Below, in pieces: positions 23,087-34,957 of a DNA stretch of 64,000 nucleotides. Every line of letters starts with the position of its first letter. The stretch's first letter is position 1. Made by a program: the position numbers and the translations under genes. The notes under the pieces were generated by a model. It ran no database searches. It had not been told where the DNA came from and was given only the letters and a program-made list of their open reading frames with translations. Origin of the DNA: Cryptomeria japonica (Eukaryota; Streptophyta; Pinopsida; Cupressales; Cupressaceae). The stretch lies in contig NC_081409.1 in assembly GCF_030272615.1 (NCBI RefSeq), forward strand, positions 871,960,379 to 872,024,378. The letters run 5' to 3'.

Positions 23087-23788
23087 GGTTACATTTTTTA
23101 ATGAAAAATTTGAAGCTTTTGAAATATTTAAAGTTTTCAAATCAATGGTAGAAAATCGAGTTGATGCTAAAATCAAGTGTTTAAGATCTAATAGAGGCAA
23201 AAAAATTAATTCAAATGAATTTAACAATTTCTATGTGAAATATGGTATTAGATGACATTTTTCTACTCCAAGAACTCCTCAATAAAATGGTTTGGTAGAA
23301 ATGAAGAATATGATTGTTATTGAGATGGCTAGAACTACATATGATGAAGGATGCTAACCTAGCTAATGTATACTAGAAAGAAGCTATGCGTATTTATATT
23401 TACATTCTCAACACGTTACAGATAAGAGTAAATCATACTAAGATACTTTATTAGTTGTGGAATGGAAGACCTCCTACTATAAAATATTCTAGTTTCTTTG
23501 GGAGTAAGTGTGCTATATCAGAATAGATGAATCTTATCCTGGAAAGATTGACACCAAAGTAGATGAAGGAATTTTCTTGGGATATGATACAAATAGAAAG
23601 GCCTACTGATGTCATAATAAGAGATTTAAAAAGATAGTGGAGAGCACAAATATGAAAGTATGTGAAGCATGGGATCAAACTACCTTTGAACACATGAAGA
23701 AAAGACATATCTGAAAGACAACAATGAGAAAGAGACATTGAAATTGAAGAGAGAGAAGAAAAACCCAAGCAAATGACTAAGATGTAAG
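23087..23788 (+). pseudogene. Copia E integrase and post-integrase fragment
   Basis: Starts with FFNEKFEAFEIFKVFKSMVE and IKCLRSNRG, the segment around the second catalytic Asp, here changed to Asn (SNRGKK where TDNGGE is usual). It then has RTPQ-stop-NGLVEMKN with the catalytic Glu, and EMARTTYDE. Element A ends directly at its first base. 23277-23788 is the part repeated at 1-548. Confidence 0.75.
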
Positions 23789-23988
23789 CAAAATATGTAC
23801 AAAAGAATCACCTAGAATATCAAATAATTGGAGACAAAAACAAAGGAGTTCAGACAAGAAGAAGCATCATAGAAGCAAATGGGTAAACAAACTACTATTT
23901 TCTTTCATTAGTGGAACCTAAATCATATGAAGAAGGAAGAAAAGAAGAAATTTAGGTGTAAAAAATGGAAGAAGAACTGAATCAGGAT

Positions 23989-24439
23989 GGGGTCCCATGG
24001 AGGGGGTCTTCCTAAAAAATAGAGTTGGAGCTGTTGTATTTTTTAGAAATATTTTAAAGTTGGTAATCACATGAATTTTATACTGCAATTCAACTTAAAA
24101 TTTTAAGCTCTTAAATTTAAGGATGATGGCAGTCCCATGAACTTTGTAGTGCAATCAGCTTAAGTTTAAACTCCTAAATTTAAGCAAGCTAGTTGTAAAT
24201 AAATTTAGTTTTGTCTCTAAAATTCAAATGATTGACAAATGGAATAAAATATTCCTATGTTGGTGAGGAAATTTCTAGCCACACCCCATTTTCACCTACT
24301 TAAATTTATAGGCCTAAAAAATATGGGTTCCTATTCTTTTCGAAAAGATTCCAAATAATCCTATAGCAAAAAAATGGTTTCTTCATGGGACCACCTCTTC
24401 CTTGAAAATGGATCTTAATACCCCCTCATGGAACCCTCG
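23989..24439 (+). mobile_element. MITE-like element inserted in Copia E
   Basis: About 450 bases without a coding frame separate MEEELNQ from TWELVPRS, two parts that are contiguous in Copia RT. The ends form imperfect inverted repeats: GGGGTCCCATGGAGGGGGTC on the left, and on the right the reverse complement of GAGGGTTCCATGAGGGGGT. Inside, a unit of about 60 bases is repeated in tandem (24062-24126 and 24127-24186). No clear target duplication was found, so its superfamily is open. Related sequence lies reversed at 45590-47800. Confidence 0.65.
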
Positions 24440-25335
24440 CCTTGGACTTGGGAGCTAGTACCTAGATCAGTGAACAAAAATATGACCTAGGAACTAAGTT
24501 GGTGTTTTGGAACAAACTAAATGAACAAAGACAAGTTACAAGAAACAAAGCGAGATTGGTATCTAAAGGATATTCACAAGTTGAAGGTATTGATTTTGAG
24601 GAAAAAATTTCTCTAGTAGCTAAGATGGGAGATATAAGAATGTTTCTTAATTTTTCTGCTTATAATAATTTCAAGGTATATTAAATGGTTGTTAAGTCGG
24701 CATTTTTAATGGGGAATAGGAAGAAAAGGTACATATTGAGCAACCAGATGGATTAAGATTGTCAAAACATTTAGATATAGGTTGGAAGTTAAAGAAGGCA
24801 TTAAATGGACTCAAATAAGCACCTAGATCTTGTTATGCTAGATTGGACAAATATTTGTTATAAATAAAATTCAATAAAGGTATTGTAGACAATAATATTT
24901 ATTTTAAGGTTGAAGGTAACAAGTTGTTGATTGTTGTTATCTATGTTGTTGATGCTATATTTGGAGGAAACAATGTTCTATGTAAAGAATTTGTAGAAGA
25001 GACAAAAAAAAATTGAAATGTTAATGATTGGTGAGATGCCATTATTTCTTGGTCTACAAGTTACTCAGTTGAAAGATAGAATCTTTATTTCTCAAGCTAA
25101 ATATGTCAAAAAGATGTTAAAGAAGTTTGACATGGAGAAAATTGTAAACTGGTTACTACCCCTTTAACGGTTGGTTGTAAATTAAGAAAAGATGATACAT
25201 CTCTAGATATTGATCAAAAGAAGTACATATCTATAATTGGAGGACTATTATATCTAACTGCCTCTAGACTAGATATTATGTAAGGTGTATGTTTAGTTGC
25301 AAGATTTTAGGGTAATTTGAAGCAATGACATGAAT
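24440..25335 (+). pseudogene. Copia E reverse transcriptase
   Basis: KARLVSKGYSQVEGIDFEE at about 24550-24605, then VHIEQPDGL, LKKALNGLK, ARLDKYLL, and the catalytic box as YVVD near 24945 (YVDD expected, second-last Asp lost), then MIGEMPLFLGLQVTQ and the SQAKYVKKML helix. Several frameshifts and stops. The start of this domain is separated by the MITE-like element. Confidence 0.8.
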
Positions 25336-25896
25336 AAGCAATGAAGAGGATTTTTAGGTACTCAAAAGACACTCAAGATTTTGGTCTTTGGTACAAGAAG
25401 CATGTAGATTTTATGTTGAAAGAATATGCTAATGTTGATTGGGCTCGAAGCATTGATGACAAGAAAAGTACTAGTGGTGGTGCATTCTTTTTGGGAGACA
25501 AATTGGTTTCATGGATGGGTAACAAGCAAGACTCACTATCATTATCTACTGCAAAAGAAAAATACATTGCAACAACATCCTGCTATACACTTGAGTTATG
25601 TGGATGAACCAGACTCTTAAAGATATTATAGTGGTATATGATGAAGCTATTCCTATTGTGTGTGATAATAATAGTGCTATAAACATTTTAAAGAATCCAA
25701 TAATGCATTCAAGACCTCAACATATCTCAATCCAAAAGCATTTATCAAGAGAGAAAGTTGCGATCAAGGAAGTCAGATTGGAATACATTTCTATGAAAGA
25801 ATAGGTAACAAATATTTTCACTAAAGTGTTGGAAAAGGATACCTTTGAATATCTTAGGTTGAAACTAGGGGTTGTTTCCCCTCCTTTCTCTAACTA
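25336..25896 (+). pseudogene. Copia E RNase H
   Basis: Contains the Copia RNase H series NVDWARSIDDKKSTSGGAFFLG, VSW..NKQDSLSLSTAKEKYIA, IPIVCDNNSAINILKNP and LEYISMKE, ending with TFEYLRLKLGVV. A one-base shift near 25598 divides it in two frames. The final Asp-containing motif (VCDNNSA) is kept. Confidence 0.85.
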
Positions 25897-26035
25897 GATG
25901 CATTATAATGGTGAATATTTCTATGGGGAGATTCAATGCTTATCATTTATCTCTTGGGTTGATGATGTTGCTACTCTTAGGGGGACCAATGGTGTGTGCT
26001 AGTTAGTATGTTATGCAACACCCTTAGTCATTGAT

Positions 26036-26052
26036 GTCAAAGGGGGAGAGAT
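26036..26052 (+). other. Polypurine tract of Copia E
   Basis: GTCAAAGGGGGAGAGAT follows the end of the coding region by 140 bases and precedes the LTR-like segment that starts near 26053. Confidence 0.7.
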
Positions 26053-26740
26053 TCGTTGTGAGATTTGTTCAAATATGTTTCTATCAATGACAAAGGGTGA
26101 TATTTTTGGGAGTATGAGCTTGTATGGTTCTCATTGATGCCAAACTTGGTTATCCAGATGGATTTTGGTCAGGATGTGCTCTTGGTTATTAAAGTTGTGT
26201 TTTGTGTTATAGATCAAGTTTAGTATTTTGGTGTTGGTTGTGGTAATTTGATTTAGATAGTTATTTAGATGTTCTGTAGCAACAAGTGTGACTGTTAAAT
26301 TGGTCCCTAGAAATTCTTTGGTGGCCTTCAGATATGTTGTAGCTTGTGTTGCAATTTAGTGGATGTGATTTTATGGCATGTTGTATTCTCATTCTTCTTC
26401 TTTGGAGGATTATTTGTTCCCTAAAAGAGCTTTGTTGGTTTATGTTTGGGATATTTAGTTGTGTTATGATTCTATGTGTCTGACTAAGTTATCATGATTG
26501 GATCATATTCCTTTGGTTCATATATACATTGGAAGATGTATTAAGAAGTTGTTATGGGTCTCACCATGGCGTGTCGAGATCTACGTGAGGTACTTCACAT
26601 TAGAAGATGTTCCTTGGCCGACAAAATTTCTATATCTACACATTATGTTTAGTAATTACTTTGTTGGATGTGTTAGCATGTGCGAATCATGTGTTAGAAG
26701 TAATTAAGCTTAGAATACCACACTCACGTATCCTATTTGA
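26053..26740 (+). repeat. Probable 3' LTR of Copia E
   Basis: Placed by the polypurine tract. The start reads CGTTGTGAG, perhaps from TGTTGTGAG. No second copy is in the window, so the end is a guess based on the first recognisable base of the neighbouring minus-strand Copia F. Frames inside (for example 26498-26707) have no support. Confidence 0.5.
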
Positions 26741-26749
26741 ACACTTAGA

Positions 26750-27634
26750 GATACTTTTAAAAAAACAAGTGAAGGATCTTGTATGAATCTCTATGACTTC
26801 TCCACATATATTTCCTCTTAAAGATCACTATGAAGTCACATCCATTTGGTGAACTTCCCAATGATGTTTACAAATACAACAAGAACAAGTTAGATGGAAT
26901 TTATTTTTGAAACTTGTGAAAAAATATTGGAGTATTCAATGATCTAGGAGAATCCTTTTACAAGGTCAAAAAAGGCTTATTCTTGTCAACTAGCCCATCT
27001 ATTGCAAATATTTTCTAATAGATCCATTTTTATTGAACAATTTTCCTTCCCTTTTTAAGAGGGACATGATCCCATATGTGATTACTCTTAAAGGATTTTA
27101 ACTCTTCTTCCTTAACAATATTTTATTTGAGGATACTTGAAGCTTCCTAAAAAGAAAATAGATCAAAAGTTGAAGTAATGAAGAGATGTGATGACAATTC
27201 AAACTATGACGTTGTCCTTCTAATGTCTTATGGATCACCAACCCGGTCACCTATTGACCCTATTATTTGATGAGTAAAGAAGATTCTAGAAATTAGAGAC
27301 CATCAAACCTTGGATGATTACAAAGAAAGGAATGTGAATCCTCATGATCACTATCATCATCTAAAGTGGAGGAAAAATACTCCTCATCCAGATGAAGAAG
27401 ATTAAGATCCTCTAAAGAATTATCATCATAATTCAATGTCTCTAATCCTCTAGTGAATGGAGAAATCATAGGGGAATTAGAAGGGAACTCCTCAAAATGA
27501 AAACTCCTCCCAAGAAACAACTCATGAGGGTTGTGATGGATAAGCATGTGGTCTTTGAGACCATTTGGGTACCCAAAAAAATATTAAAGGTTTTCTCTAT
27601 AGATTCAGAGCATTATGTTTCTCTATTGGATTAT
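26750..27634 (-). pseudogene. Copia F, part 2: hinge and reverse transcriptase start (minus strand)
   Basis: On the minus strand, from 27634 down: a post-integrase segment with the pattern HNPHELFLGRSFHFEE, an acidic stretch (27293-27450), then RT start with VKEEELKSFKSNHIWDHVPL, KGRK..KWIY and VHQMDV about 26880, and a trace of EQPEGF-like sequence to about 26750, where it is cut. Many stops. The integrase that precedes it is at 43595-44480, on the other side of element C. Confidence 0.65.
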
Positions 27635-27639
27635 GGACC
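27635..27639 (+). repeat. Target site duplication, left of element C (GGACC)
   Basis: GGACC precedes the TGTTACCGC start of the LTR and is repeated exactly at 43590-43594. Confidence 0.9.
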
Positions 27640-27726
27640 TGTTACCGCATCATTTATTCTTCATGCCAAAAAGGGTCATATTTTCCTCTTTTATGTTGGA
27701 GTCCTAGTTCATACCATATTACCTTG

Positions 27727-28104
27727 GTTCAAGTCCTTAAATGTGGCCTCAAGTCCTTTCTCTAGTCATTTTCGTTCAAGTTCAGATAATTCATTGTACT
27801 CCTTGAACGCATTGAACCATTCTGAACTAGGTTCAAGATGTTCATTTAGGTTCAATAGGTTCCGAAGTGTTCAGAAAAGGTTCTTCATACTAACATTTTC
27901 TCTAAGTTTTTGCAGCGGCTCTTTAATAAAGTTTATCTTGTTCGGTGATATAACATTTGTGTTGAACTTGTTGAACTAAGTTCAAAGAGTTCAAATATGT
28001 TCAACATGTTCAACATGGAAAAGTGGTCAACAGTTTGATGTGGCGTACATCTTGAACTACTTGAACACTCAAGAAGTTGGTTCAAGATGTTCACAAGGGT
28101 TCAA
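27727..28104 (+). repeat. GTTCAA/TTGAAC array in 5' LTR of element C
   Basis: Sixteen exact copies of a hexamer in 378 bases: ten GTTCAA and six TTGAAC, often as GGTTCAAG, GTTCAACATGTTCAACATG or CTTGAACTACTTGAAC. About 0.2 would be expected at equal base frequencies. The other LTR keeps thirteen at 38717-39094. Confidence 0.8.
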
Positions 28105-28584
28105 TGCTGGTGGGTCCCAAGGTTTCTAATGTTTTGAGAAGTGTATTTATTGCTAAATACGGAGAGGCAGAACCATATTGTAAAATGATGTCATTCTTTG
28201 GCTTTTTCGAAGTAAGTGAACGTTTCAGGAACTGGCAGTTCCTTAAAGTATGCCACCATGCATTCAATGCATGCGTGCGGGGGTCTAATCTATCAATTTG
28301 CCGCGTTCGGAATGAAATTGTGAAATCATTGTATTTAATGTGTCTGTATTATTACCTTTCTTTATAAGGTATGAAAAATATTTGTGTCTTGCATTTGCTC
28401 TTGCTGCTGGATTTGTGTTTATATTGTCCTTGGATAGGATATTTTCTTGCCACTAGCCGTCGTCTGATTATACAGCTGTGAAGGTGAGTCTTTCCTTATT
28501 TTCTCCAGTGTTTTCCCTTGCATTTTCTCTCATACAAAGGTTTGGTTTCACTGCAATCAAGTTTGGGTTTCTTGTTTTGAAATC

Positions 28585-31500
28585 ATGAAGTCCACCCTAC
28601 ACTTGTTTGGAAATGTCTTTAGCATGGCGTCCACAGAAGCCATAGTTAGTGATACTGACCTGAAGGGTGAGAACCTTGAAGATTTGAAAGAAAGGGTGTT
28701 CAGGGGTGTTGATAAGTCTTTTTGTATAGAGATTTTGAGTAGTAGACTTTTAGAAGCCGCAGCCTTTCCTCCAGCAATTCCTTGTCTAGAGCTTGTTTGG
28801 GAGTGTATTGCCAGATATGACCCTATATCTGAAATAATTAAAAGAGATAACAGTGAAACCCTTCTCTCCATTAACCACGAAGTGATTGCTTCAATGTTCA
28901 AAATACCAAATTATTACTTTTCTAATTTCTCCCCTGCTCAGTCAATTAGTGAGTTCAATGTAGATAGAGCTAGACAAAGGAATAATGTGGCGAAGTTCTG
29001 GTTGAAAATTCCTCAGAGGGGTGGTTCTAAAAATCCTAACAACAACCACATGTTGCCACATATCCACAATGTAATGCTTCTATTGCATCGAGCCAGAGGT
29101 TCTACCGAAGCTTATAGCTTTGATGATTGGATATATTGCTATGTACAATTGGTTCTGGAAGGAAAACAATATCTGGATTGGGCAGAGTTAATTGTTGATT
29201 CGATGAGGGAGCAGTTGAGTCTAGCCAAGCAATTTCAACAAAAAATTTTCATGTCCTCGTATCTTTTGTATTGTTTGGCCTGTGTTAAGGAGTTAACGGG
29301 CATACCCAAGCAGCCCACTGAGGAAGATGTTCCGGTGTATGAGTTTTATCCAATGCTACAAAAAGACAATGCCCTACAAGATTTCAGAAGGGTACATAAT
29401 GCATTCCTGGGCGATATGTGTCATGAACTGAAAGGTACAAAAGCCAAACGGATTTCAGATGATGCACAGTCCTTGATTAAGAAGTTCAAAAGCTTTTACA
29501 TCCAGTTCCCATGCTTTTGCTATATACGAGTGGGAGGCTTTGAAGAGGAACCCTTCAAGCTTTCGCATTTCTATTTTGATTATTTTGTCCTAGCAGAAGT
29601 ATGCAGACAACTGACTTCCATGGTCAAGAAGGCACAGCCTAAGGACAAGTGGGAAGGTCATTTTCCAATACATTTGGGAGTGTTATCCTGTAATTCAATG
29701 TCTAATGCACTAAGTATAGGAGCAGACCTTAGAAATTTTAATTTCTCTCTATATGCTGAAAGAAAAGGGTTTGACAACAAAGGATTTTCACGGAGCCTTG
29801 GCTTAATGCCTTATCTTCCCATGCCACAATTAGAAGATTTCTAGGAAAACTGTTCAGATGAACTTGAAGTCTTCAAAAGAGAAAATATGAGATTGGTGTT
29901 GGAATAGGTTATTTCTCTACAAATAAAGATAGATATTAAAGGGTTTGAAGAAGATTATCTTGAACTATTTGAACCAGGATATTTAGCTGATGCAGAGACT
30001 GAAATGCCCCCAATTAATTGGGATGAAGAGGAAAATGATGACATTCAATCGAGAACTGAATGAGTTCTGGACAGAACAGTGGCATGGGTGGTCAAGAAGA
30101 AAGTAATGAAGCCAGACGCCAAGCCTCTTTCTACGAGAAGTATGTCTTCACCAAAACGTCCTTCTAACAGTGCTCCTATTCATGCAGGTAAGGAAATCAA
30201 GTCATCTCAACCTAGACGCAGACCTAGCCCAACTCTGGATTTCAGTACTCCTCAGCATACTCGATCACGTAGTGTCGCCGAGAAGAGGATGGACCAGGTC
30301 AAGGATATGGGAACCAAAGATGTCGTGCTTGAAGCTCAGATCTTTGAAATTGAAGATTTGGATGGTGAAGTTGCTTGTGCTCTGGACTCCCAAATGGTGA
30401 TTGTGGCTATGATGCCACCACCAAGGATGATTGAAGGAACTTCTCATTCTGCTGCGACTCCTAAATGGTTAACAACCTCAGTGAACAAGGAAAGGAGCTT
30501 TCTTCCTGTGACCATTCCAATTCAGGAGATGGTTGCCAAGTACTTTGAGAAGAATCCAAAGCCAAAGAGGTTCAAGACCACCACGCACCTAAACAATGAC
30601 GAGGAAACTGGTAAATGGATGGCGAAAATTGTTTCTTACAAACCAAAGGATGAGAACAAAGAGGTTGGTTCTAATGATTTTGAAATAACAAAAGTAGAGT
30701 TGGGAAAGATGAGCAGGGACACAGATAACCATTTTTTCCAAGTGTCAGTGAAGAAGATGCTTACCCGGTTAGAGAAGGATGGATGGGAGAAAAGAGAACT
30801 TAAAAGATATATAAGTGTTTTGGCTCAGTTCATCGATAGCATCGGTTGCCTTGGAGCAATGCCAATATCCCATGCCACTGAGAATTTCGACCCAACTTCT
30901 CCGAAAAATAAGAAGTTGATGAATCAATTTCAATGAGCTAAGAGCATCGCTGAAGTGGTTGAAAAATGGATTGAACAAGTAATCAAAGATGGTGAAAAAT
31001 ACATTACTGACTCCTAGAAGTTGTGTGATGAGGTACAGGGCCTAATTTCTGAAATCGAAAATTAGCTTGTACCATGGGAGAAAGAAGAGCACAAATGGTA
31101 AAATGTCCTACTTCTGTTTACGAAAATCGAAGAGTACAGAATTACCAGATTTCTAACAGAACATTCAATTAAGCTGGTATCTGATGAATGCCAACTTTTT
31201 ATGCTTAAGAAAACTATCATGTGGTGGGTGCTCACCTTTCAGTCAGTAAACACGGATGCAAAAACCTCCGTCTATGAACTCCAGGATTTGTAGAGCAGTA
31301 TTGTCAAAAATAATAAAGTGGTTAATCTCGATCATGACTGGGAACTAGGAATCTACGGGGCAAGTACACAGGAAGCAGTCAAGTTGTTTCGGTTGAACAT
31401 GGAGAAGATTAGAGTTAGGAGCAGTTTCACACTGGAGGATATAACCAAAGTGGCTAGGATCGAATCTATGGTTTTCATTGGGAATGATCAGCTGCCGAAG

Positions 31501-31653
31501 CACTCAGAGAAAATGGTGCAACATAGGTGCAATAAAGAGGTGGCAAAGGCGAAGCTTAATGCAATGAAAGTCCCAAGCCAATCAATGATCCAAAAACTCA
31601 TGGCTGCTCATGATGCTCACAAAGATGGAGAAGAGGGTGATGATGAGATATAA
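28585..31653 (+). pseudogene. LTR-encoded ORF of element C, copy 1 (about 1,022 codons, unknown function)
   Basis: ATG at 28585 to TAA at 31651-31653, one frame, broken by stops at 29842, 29905, 30061, 30934, 31015, 31063, 31099 and 31291. Residues 1-420 form a globular mixed region (MKSTLHLFGNVF at the start, HMLPHIHNVMLLLHRARG near residue 155, FPIHLGVLSCNSMS near 363). An acidic link follows, then a basic Ser/Pro-rich stretch with RRRPSPTLDF, then a helical C-terminal half (EDGWEKRELKR-like and EDITKVARIESMVFIGN). No transmembrane segment, zinc knuckle or enzyme motif was recognised. The copy at 39575 is almost the same with mostly different stops, so the ancestor was largely or wholly open. 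Confidence 0.75.
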
Positions 31654-32596
31654 CATAATGCATCCACTTTGGGCTTGTTTTCTTTATTTAAAAAAAAAAA
31701 CATTTTTCATAGTTATGCAAAAACTTCGGGACAACTGTCCCAAAATACTTTCTGTTGGTTTCGTAACTATTTTATCAGGGAGTGGTCAAGTTTTCAGGGA
31801 GACCCCCCCCATTTATGCTATAAATTAAGTAGAACCAATGGTAGAAGGGTTAGATTTTTAGTAACTGATTTAAAAAAAATATGGAACGTGTGTTTGTTTT
31901 GGTATTTTCTTATTCCTAATCAAAGGATGAATCAGATGTTTGAAATCTGTGGTGGAAAAAGATTAGCAGATGTATCATTATGTCTTTGATTACATAAAGA
32001 TATATATATGAAATTTGGTGATATTGTTTTTGGGGAGAAGAAAGATCTATGTATTTTGAATCCGAATAGATAACATGTCTTTGCATATGTTCATCCGATC
32101 AAGAAATAGTATTTGATTATTTCATTGCAGTTTTCCTTATTCCTCTGATGTTCTTTTCTTTGAATGTGTTGTTTACTTTGGAAAAGATTCATGTTTATGG
32201 GTGCATTCATTTTCTCTGAATCTGTTCGTCTTTATTTGGAAGAAGTATATTGAACTTTGTTTCAGTTACTGTAATTACCTACTTTGAAAATTAAGAAATA
32301 GTTTCCGTTATTTATGAGATATGAGGAGAGTTATAGCCTTTCATCCAAGAATGATATAGGCGGCCTTATATGCTTTCTGGTTAAAAGATTTCATTTGAAT
32401 ATAAATATAAAAACAAAAACAAAAACACACTTTATGAAAAATCTAGATAGGGAGCTGTACCTAGGCAAAAATTCAGAGGTAGGTGATTGAACAAACACCG
32501 ACCCAACTATTCAGTGAACCATTTGTTCTTAAAAGAAGGTAACAGAGTCCTAAAATTAATCATTTAAATGCAAAGAGAAAAATCTGTTCACTAACA
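31654..32596 (+). other. AT-rich tail of 5' LTR of element C
   Basis: Follows the ORF stop. A frame of 106 codons (31669-31989) stays open in both LTRs but begins with TTG and has no known relative, so it is not called a gene. The rest shows no gene. Confidence 0.5.
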
Positions 32597-32602
32597 GATT
32601 TT

Positions 32603-32620
32603 TGGCGACTCTGCTGGGGA
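32603..32620 (+). other. Primer-binding site of element C
   Basis: TGGCGACTCTGCTGGGGA begins six bases after the LTR end. TGGCGACTC...TGGGGA sites are common in plant gypsy elements; the tRNA was not assigned here. Confidence 0.8.
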
Positions 32621-32741
32621 GCGAAACAAAGAGAAAACCAAAAAATTTCAATAGACTAGTATGTCATAAACGTGAGCCCATAATAAGAAAAAGTGTTTGG
32701 AGTGCAGGAAGATTGTTGAGATTGAGTCTTGATTGAAGTAA

Positions 32742-34275
32742 CCTGGTTTAATCATCCTGGATTCTCGTCCATATACTAGAGCACAAAGGAAAGAAGGAGT
32801 AATTGATAACTATTTTGAAGAATTGCAAAATTTGTCATTTGCCCCAAGTTTTACTCCTAGAAGGAAGGCCAAAAGCAGACCTTCATCTCCTGATAGAGTT
32901 ACTCCTATATCTTCTTCTTCCCCTTGGCAAGCACTAACACTTACTGAAATTCAAGCTCCACCTCTTGTAACCATTCATCCAGTATTCATTATGGCTCAAC
33001 CCTAAGGTGTGGCTATTGGACCTCTTGCTCTCATAGCCCATAATCCGCTACCAAAAGGAGCAAAGGATGTTTTGCCCAAATATAAAGGTGATGGAAAAGT
33101 TTCAGTTGAAGAGCATTTGAACTCTTTTAATGTAGCAACGAGAATCCTAGCAGTTCAATATGAGGATGTGGCTGTTAGGCTTTTTGCCCAAACCCTCACT
33201 GAAGGGGCAGTAGAATGGTTTAGCCAGTTGCAAACAGGATCCATAACTGACTAGCAAACAATGAAAACCACTTTTGAAAAAAGATTCCAAAGTGCTGATG
33301 ATGAACACATGCTACTAGCTCAACTTGCACTGATGAAGAAAGAAATTCATGAGCCAATGAGGGATTATGTAGCAAGATATAATAAGATTATTCACAAAAT
33401 TCCTCAAGACAAGAGACCAATTGCAGATAATTAGTGATGTTTCCTCGTAAATTCCATGCCACCTGATGTAGGATTTCACCTTAGAAGAAGTAGGCCGGCC
33501 GACCTAGAAACTACACAAAATGAGGCTATAGAGCTTGAAGATGATCTGATAACAGCTGGCAAATGGAGGAAGGATGTACAAATTCCTCAACGACAATCTT
33601 AGGCCTCTACGTCCTCTACCGAGCCAGTTGTTCAATAGCTTGTCAATGATATGATTGCTCTAAAGAGGCAAATACCTAAGCCTGGAAACTCTTATCCACA
33701 ACCTTATCAGGATATAAGCAGGAGAACCTCAAATCAATATAACTATGGATGACCGTTGCAACTACCTGTAGCTCCACAAAGATTACAAATAGAGGCACCT
33801 CTTGAAAAAGGTGTCATGTGTTCATTTCATCTAACCACTGATCATGATGGGGTTTCATGTCCCGATATGATAATACATGTTCAGATGCAAAACACAAAAG
33901 ATGAATTAGGAGAGTTCACTAAAGCAGAAAGAATTCAAGAGGCACTTGGTGACTCTGGAACATTCTACCTTGAATATGAGTCATATTCAGAAAAGGGTAG
34001 TAACATTTTGGCAACTCTTGAAGGTTCTTCATGTGTGATCCTAACAAGGAATCAATGAACCTCCCAGCCTTCTTCCTTTGTGAACCCTTCTGGAAACAAT
34101 TTCAAAAGCAAAGATCTCCCAGGTAATAGTTTTTCAAAGGTTCCCGAGGTTAAGATTTTGCAAAGGAACCATGAAGATCATAAGAGCTCTTCCTCTTCTT
34201 CCTCCTTTGATATCATTGAATTTTGTAAAGCCTCAATCGTTCAACTACCTACCACCGAGTACTTAAAGTTAACCC
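32742..34275 (+). pseudogene. Element C Gag
   Basis: One frame from just after a TAA at 32739, with no ATG at the expected start (YTRAQRKEGVIDNYFEEL is the first recognisable part). A capsid region of the Retrotrans_gag kind lies at about 33060-33450: YKGDGKVSVEEHLNSF, AVEWFSQLQTGSI, MRDYVARYNKII. A knuckle-like CSFHLTTDHDGVSC is at about 33817. Stops at 33003, 33252, 33432, 33600 and others. The frame overlaps the next one at 34283-34295, where a one-base shift leads into protease. Confidence 0.8.
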
Positions 34276-34282
34276 AAAAGAG

Positions 34283-34850
34283 TTGGATAAACTAGTCAAA
34301 TACGTTAAAGGGGATTCCTTTTCAGAGTCTCAAGTACATGGGTGTTTGGAAAATAGTGATTTAGCTGTTGTCGAAGGGTCTTCATCTATCCCCTGCTCAT
34401 TAGCTAATCTGGCTGATCCCTCTGCTTTTCATGACACAAGGTCTGGACATGAGGTCGAGATTCTAAAACCTGAACCTTTCTATATTTCCCTTCTCCTAAA
34501 TGGCCAAAAGTTAAGTAATTGCATAATTGACTTAGGGGCTTCGGACAATATAATGCCTTCTTCTGTGGCTAAATCTTTAGGTTTAACCCTTACTAAAATG
34601 TTTGGAAGATGCTTTTCAATGGATGGAAAATAGGTTCCTCTTATTGGTCAGGTAAAGGACGTCCAGGCAGTGCTGGTAGCATGCCCAAACAAAAGAGTAA
34701 GATTAACTATACTGGTCATTGATATTCCGATGAGTTACAGAATGCTTCTAAGTAGGACGTTTTGCAAGGATCTTGGAGGCAAAATCAAAATGGACTAGTC
34801 TGAAGCTGTTATTCCCCTTGGAAACTAGAAAATCAAGCTTGAACCTGAAC
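34283..34850 (+). pseudogene. Element C aspartic protease
   Basis: YISLLLNGQKLSNCIIDLGASDN holds the active site, with DLG instead of DSG (Ser to Leu, a C-to-T change). The body continues past a TAG at 34631 (from CAG by all appearance) to VLVACPNKRVRLTILVID and SYRMLLSRTF. It opens the pol frame, which then stays the same to 38479. Confidence 0.75.
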
Positions 34851-34957
34851 ACAAGAATAAGTATACTGTATTTCCCTCAGATAACCCAACAGCCCAAATT
34901 CTGTTTCAAGAGTGTGAGTTTGGAAACTATCTTGTCCTTGCACCTGGTGAAAAGAAA

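Larger units (their letters stand above)
23087..26740 (+). mobile_element. Copia element E (SIRE-like), partial
   Basis: Integrase, RT and RNase H remnants in order on the plus strand, then a polypurine tract and an LTR-like segment. The 5' half lies beyond element A or is lost. Motifs such as LFLGLQVTQ, IFISQAKYVKKMLKKF and MHSRPQHISI resemble the SIRE/Maximus lineage. The right end at about 26740 is placed only by where the minus-strand element F sequence begins, so it is approximate. Confidence 0.7.
27640..32596 (+). repeat. 5' LTR of element C
   Basis: Matches 38629-43589 over its whole length. Order inside: about 950 bases with a GTTCAA array, the long ORF (28585-31653), and about 940 bases of AT-rich tail. 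LTRs of this size are unusual, and one with an ORF of about 3 kb more so. The first part probably contains U3 promoter sequence, but no strong TATA box stands out. Confidence 0.93.

Noticed and set aside
27497-27979. Frame of 160 codons spanning the left edge of element C
   Set aside because: It crosses a transposon border and its second half is the motif array; the matching frame at 38556 is the same shadow.
31801-31812. Poly-C run that looks like a polypurine tract on the other strand
   Set aside because: It lies within the LTR in both copies, not next to an LTR start.
31669-31989. 106-codon frame open in both LTRs of C
   Set aside because: Starts with TTG, includes an A11 run, and has no relative; openness in two copies of the same recent ancestor is weak evidence.
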